Shown here in pieces: positions 33,801 through 43,700 of a stretch of DNA of 64,000 nucleotides. The notes under the pieces are model-generated. The model saw only the letters and a program-made list of their open reading frames with translations, had not been told where the DNA came from and did no database searches. Both the position numbers and the translations under genes were made by a program. The DNA is from Mytilus trossulus (Eukaryota > Mollusca > Bivalvia > Mytilida > Mytilidae): contig NC_086378.1 in NCBI RefSeq assembly GCF_036588685.1, forward strand, positions 47,734,686-47,798,685, read 5' to 3'. Within the stretch, counting starts at the first letter, position 1. Every line of letters starts with the position of its first letter.

Positions 33801-33809
33801 TATTTTATT
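33799..33809 (-). promoter_or_regulatory. Polyadenylation signals (AATAAA x2), minus strand
   Basis: Two overlapping AATAAA hexamers (33809-33804 and 33804-33799 on the minus strand) lie about 90 bases after the stop codon of the Ig receptor gene. They are the best candidates for its 3' end. Confidence 0.5.
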
Positions 33810-33894
33810 ATGAATATTTAGAATCATAAATATTGTTTTAAAAACCGTTCTGGTTCTAATTATTTCGGCAGCAAAGGTAACATATTTACAAATT

Positions 33895-34724
33895 TCAATA
33901 TCTTGGTGGAACAATACAAGTATTGTAGTCGTGAACATCATTTTTATCGATTCTTGAAAGATTTTCATAAGGATTGATTTGTCCGTCATCATTTTGTAGT
34001 ACGATATGTGGATCGCGATCGACTACCGGACTTCCTGTTTCTGATAATTCAGCAAAGTTTACCATCGACAAAGAGTCTTCTTTGTTTGGTTTGCAATAAA
34101 CATATACTTCATCGTGACTGCTCAATCGTTCATTACTGAGTTCACCTGCACAAAATGCAGGAGGAAAACTGTCTAACGCATCGATGTTACGGATACTCTT
34201 ATTCACGGAGGCTTCAGAGTTTGTAAGTTCTTTGTGACCAAACTCATCTGTGTAAGAATCAAAATCAGAAATGTTCTCATCTTTCTTTGATGCTTCTCCA
34301 TATTCTGGTGAAGAAACTTTATGCGAACTATCAGATTCGCCATTTTCTTTTGAATGAAGACAAGGATTGATGTAAATGTTATCGGCAATGACTTCTAAGT
34401 ACGATCTTTCAGACGTTGCAGAATTGTTATCGGACTTATTTTTATGGGGATGTGCTGCTCCAACAGAAATTTCTGTCTGTAATTTTGATACATTTGGGAT
34501 CATTTCGCTTTCGCATATGGATTCGTAATTTGATGAGAGATCTTCGATATCTTTAGACGCATTGTGTGCATTTTCATTTACAGTTTTGTCTAGCTGCACA
34601 TTCAAGTGTCCTGTTTTGTATTTGTGAATAATACAAATGTTACATGTTACTGACAAGCACAACACTAAGACAAGACCACCAGCTAACAGGCCATAGTACA
34701 CTAGCTTTTCTTTGGATGAAAAAC
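33895..34724 (-). CDS. Exon 6: membrane span and whole cytoplasmic tail
   Basis: The acceptor is GTTTAACATACAG, entry is phase 1 and the stop is TGA. The frame upstream of the span reads FSSKEKLVYYGLLAGG, then the hydrophobic run LVLVLCLSVTCNICII and the basic HKYK. The tail is Ser- and Asp/Glu-rich with ten tyrosines after the span. The whole tail in one large exon contrasts with the fragmented tail of the plus-strand gene. Confidence 0.88.
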
Positions 34725-37700
34725 CTGTATGTTAAACAAAACAATGAAGATAATTTGTAAACTCATGTAACAGTTTTGTTTTTGCTTTGCTTAAAAAATT
34801 CTAAGTTTACATTGTTAGATAAACAAACACTATCGTAACGGATGTAAACTACATAAATATGGTCTTATAATATAATGAAATTGAGTTCAATATTGTATTA
34901 AAAATATACAAAAAATAGGTCAGACAATAAATAAGTCAATGAGTTTTTGTAGACTTTTGTTTGTCTATTGTCATTTTAATTTGTTTTGCCGTGTTGTTGT
35001 CGGTCTCACTTTTTTTTAAGATTCCACATTTTGTTTATTTAGCATCTGTTTAAGGTAAATGATTAATACATACTAAAGATCTATCTTACCTGTTTCTTTT
35101 CTATTTGTATCGATGGCTTCATTGTGAATGCTTGTTGATGGCTTGATGTCTTCATATATAGAGAATATAATATATCATTTGATTAAATATATCCTATAAC
35201 GCAATAGAAGTCGAAGCGTTCAAACGAACATTAAATACCGGCCCGTGCGCGATTAATAAGAAAAACGTTTAAACGTATACTTTTGTGTTTACTTGTGACG
35301 AACGGCTTATGAAGTATAAATGCAATACTAGAACACACCCGCGAAATTGCGGGTATATATAGCTTGTGGACTGTTGTAGAATGCTTTTTTTTGTAAAAGA
35401 TAGTATGTATGGGAAATTTCATAAAAGGTATCAACAGCCTTCTCCCTCGTTCAAAAGTCCGATATTTGTTTCCTATCATTTAAATTCAAATATTTTAGTG
35501 TGATTGGCCTCAGACCACAATTATTCTCCTTCTTTGCTACAATGCTGCTTTTGGTAAAAGTCAAATAAAATAAACAATTTGCACCGTTTCAAACATGAAA
35601 TAAATCTTACTGCTTATATATAGACCATTATTAGTCTAAAATATGCTTCTAGGACAATTCGTCAGTGTTTTTTCTTCTTTTGAGAGCCTCATTAAGATGT
35701 CAATGGTAGGCTATGCATCATGTATAAATGACTAAGGCTAACTTGAGGGGTGGTTGGAGGGGTCCTGATCCCGAAATCCCACGCTTAAAACCATGAAATC
35801 CAGAGATGCAGAATTAAAAGAAATGCATATCCCGAAATCACGAATCGAAAAATATATTCCCGGATCCAGTAAGGATCAATCCCCAAATCCTGAGCTTAAA
35901 AACACACGATCCCGAAGCCCCGTAAATTTCTCGCCTACTTTTAATCTCTACCTTACTTTCATTTTTGCCAAATCACTATTTTCCCTTTCAACAATAAATC
36001 TTATGCCCCATTTATGGACATTATGTTTTCAGGCTAGTCTGTTCGTCCGTCCGTTCGCTCGTCCGTCCGTCCGTCCATGTCTGTCCCGTTTTTGATCGAG
36101 GTAGTTTTAGATGAAGTTAAGCATGTTTTACTTATTTTAATATATATGCAAGTGGTATGACCCCTCCAATAGTAAACATCCCTTACAGAACTGAAATGTT
36201 TGCAGCAGATCTGCTGCAAACTTGCTACAGGTCTGCTGCAAACAAAATGCATGCAGGAACCCTTTGAATAATGTTTGCAGATGTTTGCAGCTACCTTTTT
36301 TGCTGCAAGCTTGTGGCAAGGTTGCAGAAACAAATATGTTTGCAGTAAGATTGCAGGAAAAACTAGAATATAAGGGATGTTCGCAGCTAGATTGCAGGAA
36401 TCTTTGACAATTTTATATGTTTGCAAGAGCATTGCAAGAAACTACATAAAACGACTGAGCATGCCTATTGGTAACTTTCTAGAAGATAAAGATTTGAAAT
36501 TTGAAAAAGGTTGGTGATGTTTGTGTCATGATATATATTAGTTTTCATGGAGGCATTATAGTTTGGCAATTAACAGATTAGTTTTTAAAGACATAATTTG
36601 TTAGTACATATTCATCGTAGAATGTTAACTTATGAAACTCATTCCCACCACAGATATCTGCATGATGTTTGAAATACATTTTCAAATAATATGTAACCAT
36701 GCAATATACAGTTCTCCCTCCTATGCTCAGAGATTATAACTTACAAAATATATGCCAGTCTAGTTGAATTTTGTGACAATTTTAGTATACAATCATATAC
36801 ATGTAAAAAAAAAAAAATCTGTTTAACTTAAATTTAAATTAATGCATGTAATTCATTTGAAAACCTACTTGGAATTATTTTAGCTTTTTAGACTTGTTAA
36901 AATGTATAAACTTATGCTATGATAATTTTTCAAATCATAAAGTAATTGAAGTATTTTTTTGAATGGATGGATGTAACATAACTTCTTTATAATTTGCTGT
37001 GTAATATAGATAAAATCATGTGTACACAACATGAAATTGGTTAAGTGTATAACAGATTGTTTTGAATAAAAATGTTTGCAGCAGGTCTGCAGCAAACACG
37101 CAGAAGAAAGATTAATTTGCATCAATATGTTTGCAGCAGGTCTGCGGCAAACACTCATTTGCATATAAATGTTTGCAGCAGGTCTGCAGTAAACACGCAG
37201 GAGAAGGTTTAGTTTGCATAATTATGTTTGCAGCAGGTCTGCAGCAAACACTCATTTGCATATAAATGTTTGCAGCAGGTCTGCGGCAAACACTCATGTG
37301 CATGGTAAATTGTTTGTAGCAGACCTGCAGCGTATTTGCAGCAAACACGCCGCAAAAACGGACTCTATGTTCGCTGAAAGTCTGCAGCAAGTTCGCAGCA
37401 GACTTGCAGCAAATGTTTGCAGGAGGCTGATTTTTTCAGTAAGGAATTTCAAAGAAAACAGTAGACAGAAAACAGAGAGTCTCTATATATTAAAGTATCA
37501 TAATCGTAGTTTACATCTATACTATTAAACGAGAATACCTCATTTTGGGTGTCGCTTCTCTTCTTTCCACAATAAATTAATCATCATGCCTCTGTGACCT
37601 ATGGATACAGTGCATAATCGCATTTGTCATCCATTCATATGATTATTCAGATTGAGTTATTTTGGGTGAAAAACGAGAAAAAAGACTTCCGGATATGTTT

Positions 37701-40700
37701 CCGTCATTGGGCGAAATTTTAAGTCAGATTAGACTTCCGGTTTGCGTTTTTCTGTATACTTTGAACATACATTAATACTACGAATACAGTGTATTTTCTG
37801 TCTTATATCCGTCATTGGGCGAAATTTAAGTCAGATTAGACCACCGGTTTACGTTTTTCTTTTTACTTTAAAACAAATACATATACTACGGATAAAGTGT
37901 ATTTTCTGTCTGATATAATTTTCAAGTTTACTATCCAGTCACAGGGTTTATTTAATAGAGAGGGTCTGAATAATATATCAATGACCGCTGTGGATCAATT
38001 ATTAAACTGAAAATTGACTGTACAAAGAAAATACACTTTCGGTACGTCTGGAACGGGTGTTTTTAAGATCAAAATTTCAGGATTGATCATTTCGGGATCC
38101 GGGATTTCTTTTTTCGAATTTCGGGATGTCGAGATATTTAATTTGTATAATAAATTCAGAACCTCGGGATTTCATGTTTTTAAGACCGGGATATTGGGAT
38201 CAGGGCCCCCCGCAGTGGCGGATCCAGAAATTGTCATACGCAGGGGCCCGTTGACTGCCTAAGAAGGGCCCGCTCCGGTCATGCTTCAGTGATTCCCTAT
38301 ATAATTAAGCAACGAATTATTTTCCAGAAAAAAGGGACGGGCGGGCCCCCTAAACCCGCCTCTGCCCCGAACCCCCTTTAATGAATGTTCATAATATACA
38401 GATAAGCGCTAAAATTATTCATGTGTCATTAGAATTAATAGAGAACACAAAAAAAAGGATTTTTTTGTGGAAAAAGAAGGCTAGAAAAACAATTATCCTG
38501 CCCCTAATTGCCTATGAAAAAAAAAAGATGTGGTATGAATGCCAATGAGACAGCTCTCCACAAGAGACCAAGATGACACCGAAATTAAATTTTAAAGGTC
38601 AACTTACGGCCTTCAACAATAAGCAAAAGCCGATACTGCATAGTCTGATATAAAAGGCCACGAAATGACAATGTAAAACAATTCAAATGAGAAAACTAAC
38701 AGCCTTATTTATGTTCAAAAAATGAACGAAAAACAAATATCACTAAACCACTGAATTACAGGCTCCTGACTGGAATGTTCATAATACATGTACACTAAAT
38801 ATATGTTCATAATGAAATTAACAGAAAACAAAAAATGGGAATTTTGGAAATAAAGGAGGAGGGTTAAAAAAAACCTTTTCCTGTCCCAAAGCATAATGAC
38901 TTTTGATACTTTTCCTGAAATTCTCAAGTCATTAAATCTTTTACAAAATTCTTCCTACAACACTTTACATCCTTTCAAATACGCTCTGAATGCCCGCGAT
39001 TTCGCGGGTGTGTTCTAGTATAGATAAACGCGAGAAGGAGGTATAATAGTTGTGGTTCATGCGATCTAAGCCCCATGCTATGGAGAACGCTCTGATTGGC
39101 TTATTTATTTTTCATAATTTAGTTATCTATCATACGATTGGTTGTATTTGTGCATCTTTCAAGCCGGAAAGCTAATCTATGACTTAAAGTTAGTCCGATG
39201 ACGGATTCATATCCGGACTCCTTTTTTGTCGTTTTTCTCCCAAAATAACTTAATCTGAATAATCATAAGAATGGATGACAAATGCGACTATGCATGTTAC
39301 CTATAGGACACAGAGGCATGATGATTGATTTATTGTGGAAGGAAGAGAAGCGACACCCAAAATGAGGTCTTCCCGTTTAATAGTATAGATGACATAGAGC
39401 TCGAGAACCCATTTTGATTCGGCTTAGCGTTTCAAGTATTTTCAAGTTTCTTTAGATCTTTCACACATAACATTGGAACAATTATTACTATTGATACATG
39501 ACATTAGAAAGACATTGGCAAATATTTTCACTATACAAATGTATTACCTCAAATAAGTAAGACGTTCTGTTTTATATTGGCCGATTTACAGAAATATGAC
39601 AAAACAAATCAATGCTATGAAGGTTTGTGTCTGATACTCATATGAGGAAATCGTAGTCAGTTTAGTTGAGGTATAGGGCTAGCGTGTCGGTTGGCTGCTG
39701 GCGGTCTGTTGTTGTTTATGTATTATTGTCGTTTTGTTTGTTTCCTTTGGTTACATCTTCTGACATCGGACTCGGACTTCTCTTGGGTTGAATTTTGGTG
39801 TCCGTGTTGTTGTGCGTTTACTTTTCTACATTGGCTAGAGGTATAAGGGGAGGGTTGATATCTCATTAACAGGTTTAACCCCGCCATATTTTTGCGCCTG
39901 TCCCAAGTCAGGAGCCTCTGGTCTTTGTTAGTCTTGTATTATTTTAATTTTAGTTTTTTGTATACAACTTGGAGTTTAGTATGGCGTTCATTATCACTGA
40001 ACTAGTATATATTTGTTTAGGAGCCAGCTGAAGGACGCCTCCGGGTGTGGGAATTTCTACATTGAAGACCTGTTGGTGACCTTCTGCTGTTGTTTTTTCT
40101 GTTTACCACTATTTGAAATAATTTTTGACAACCAATTAAATAAATTGTTTATGGGTTTTTTTTTGGCAGAGAAGCATAAAGTTGACGATAATGTCTTAAA
40201 TAAATGTATTGAAAAGCCCCCGAAAATATATCAAATGCAACGACTGAACCTTCAAAATGTGAGGAGAGACACTGTGAAATAACGATAGGAAAAGAGGTAT
40301 AACACAATCCCATTAAAGAATCTAAATATACAAACCTGTCAGTCTTTGAGTTTGTATGTCAGTACTTACAACAGTTTCACTCACAGTATTGTAAAATGAT
40401 CCTTTAAATATATTAAACAAAAGTCGTAGTAGAATATAAACATATCATATATACCAGGACTAAATTTTATATATACACCAGACGCGCGTTTAGTCTAGAA
40501 AAGTCTCATCAGTGATGCTCGAATCCAAAAAAAGTTAAAAAAAAAACTTCTGTTGCCTTTATATATAAAGCGTTGTTGTTTCGCTTTGGAATTTATAATG
40601 TGTTATGAACAACTAAACCATATCCTTTCGTTCTCATAGTGTTCCTTAAACATATGACTCAGTCGCTGAGAAGGGAGCGTAAACTTATTTTTATCACTAA

Positions 40701-43700
40701 TATTCATATATCCCTAAGCCAATACATAGGGATTGTAATGGTAAAATACTGACTTATTGTGCGTGACGTATTTATGGAACAACATCCATTACCGATTCAA
40801 GAGGAACTTAAGTTATCCTTTCGAAATATCATATCTATATCATGGTTCATATGATAGACATAAAGACAAATTAAATCATATTTAATAGTGCAAAGAACCA
40901 TTTTCAAGAGTTATTATAAATCCAGCAGCATTAATTGTTTTCTAATTGAATTAAAATTGAAATAAAAGTATTGTATTATTCTGAAATTTAACATTAGAAC
41001 ATATAATAACAAAGATACATCATTTCAAATAAAAAGGGTTGCGTTTTCAAACAAATATATCTTGATGGACTTGTGAGTAAATGTTATCTTCAACATGAAA
41101 TTTTAGTTTAATTTTGAAATCAATTTCACTTACTATTTGTTGTGTTTTGAAGTTCTGTTGGTGACATTTTATCTGTTATAGAATTTATAGTTATAGTAGA
41201 TAGTACTTTGGCTAAAATCATATGAATATTTGTTATTCCGTTGTTGTTGTTTTTTATTTCACTCATAATGCTTCATGTACATTTATATAGAGTTAAAATA
41301 ATTCACAACCTATTTGACGTTTGATATTAGCGATGTTATCATCTCCTTTTACATATCAGTGAATGTCCTTCACATGATGCTTCATATAGAATTAAGTTAT
41401 GAACCTGATTGTTTGACTTCGGAATAGAGTGAGAAGTATTTTTCATTTTTCCAGTTTTTAGGCGATCATTGTAGACAATATACCACTTCTTGTTTATCAA
41501 TTCCTCTTCCATTTTCAACTTACAGCTCACAGGATGTGACAAAAGGTTTGAAATGGAGGATACTAAACGTATGTACTTTTTGATAAATTTTAGTCCTCAG
41601 TCGACTGCCACGATAGATTATATAGGTGCAAATGAAGATTTGATATATATTTAACCTAGCAATGTGTGTTGGATGAATTATTCTATGTTCAACGAAACAA
41701 TGATATTTCATCAACTTCATTGAATATTTATAACTCAGTAACAAAACATCACCTATATTTAAGCTAAATAAAGAAACTGATTTTTATTTTTCTCTTCTGG
41801 AAATCAACAAGAAGAATTATGCAACAAGTTCCTATTGAATGTCGATTTTCTGCTAAATCACCCACCACACTAAAAAGTATTCAAAGAGAAATAACTGGAA
41901 GTATCTATACCTTTAGCAGTATACTCATCTGTAGTTTGTGTTTCATTGATTTGAGCTGTCAAAATATGTAAAAAGTATGATTTCAAAAAAAATTATTCTA
42001 AGCAAATTAGGTTAAAAAAAATGAACTATATAATATAGTTCACACATGTTTAGTGTCAACTTTAAAAAAAAAAACATTTTTAGTATAGGTATTTTCACTT
42101 AGGTTGAAAACAGATAATATGCCTAATAAAGCAAATAAATTTTATTGTGTATTCTAACATCTACGTTTAGAAAAAATAATATGTTTTCTATCTTTATTGT
42201 TTAGATAACGGAAAGGACATGTTTAAACCTGCCAAAGCAACCAAAAAAAATGACAAAATGTAGAAAATGTTCATTTATTAAACTTCCTCAGGTTAGGTAG
42301 ACCATAGGTGGATTTGGTGTTTTTTAAAGACCTTTTGATCATATAAATCTCAACGTGTCTCTTACCTTGGAGAGCTACTACATATGTAAATATGGCTTTC
42401 AAAAAATATTTGGTTGCGAGCTTTGGGCTTTGGGCCCTTCTTTGTTGAAAGAAGATTGGTGACTTTTTTCGAATGTTTCAGAAAAACTTGTGCAAATGAA
42501 GAAATTATGATTTTAGTGGGGACATTTACTGCAGAGGTTCCATTATATTAATGTATTTCCTAAATCGTTTTGATTCAAGTTAAAGCAATTAATACGGAAA
42601 ATGAAAAAATTATGAAACAACTATAAGTCTTAGAGTAATAAGGATGAAAGTGGCGTGTACAAAATGAATTATGAATGTGGCGTGGTTTGCCTTCTTGGTT
42701 ACTTGTGAATTTTGAAAATAGAATATGACGAAAAATATGAAAAAAGATATGAATGTATTACGAAAGTTCTATACTTTTTGTTACATTGTAATCTTAGGGT
42801 TTGTCTGCTTGCTGTGTATGATTGACTGTCTAATTCTTGTGTAGATACCTCAAACAACAAAGTTGCAGAACTGTAATTAAGAGTTGAATGCTTCTTTTTG
42901 CAACTTCATTTGACGTATAAAAGCGTTGTCCGAAGTACATTTTGTAAACATGTGCGCACGGTCAACGCTTTTGCAACCCTATGAAGTAACAAAAGGAAGC
43001 ATTCAATACTTATAATTACATTTTGTAGCTATGATCAAGAAAAAAAGAGTTTTATATTTTTTTTATTTAATTCACCTGTGCACTTTATTGTTGAACCACG
43101 TGTTATCATAAATGATAAGTTTATTTAGTGATGCAATGGCTTACGAAATAACACGTGATGTGCAGTTAGCCAGTCAGAATAAAGTATTATAATGAAACAT
43201 ACATCTAATGTAATTATTGTGGAATCAATACAAATGTATTTTAAAACTTACAGTGCAATATAAGTTTTACTCTTGTCTGTTTAGCAATGTTGTTGATTAA
43301 AACCTCGCAACTATATAAACCAAGGTCTTCCTCTGTTATATTGGATATTTCTAGATTGTATTCCCCTTTCATTGAATCTCCAGTTATCATTAATCTGTCG
43401 TATCCGTACGCACTTGGGTTTATATATAAACCACCTGATATAAAGTAATCTTTTCGTCGCCATAATGACGTTGACGATCCCGAATTCTGACACTGCAAAG
43501 TTATGGTCTCCCCAAGATCAGCATGTTCTGTCTTAGTGTGTATTCTTCCTTCCACAGATAGTGCACCTTAACATGCATAATGATTGCAAGTAATTATTTG
43601 CATGGGAAACGGAAGCATTCCCGGTATTTATAAGTTATAGTCTTGAAAATATTTTCAGTGGATTTAATTTATATGACCAACACTAAAAATTAATATTTCT

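Noticed and set aside
40013-40282. 89-codon plus-strand frame
   Set aside because: It begins inside a dispersed retroelement tail and has no domain; antisense to an intron of the minus-strand gene.
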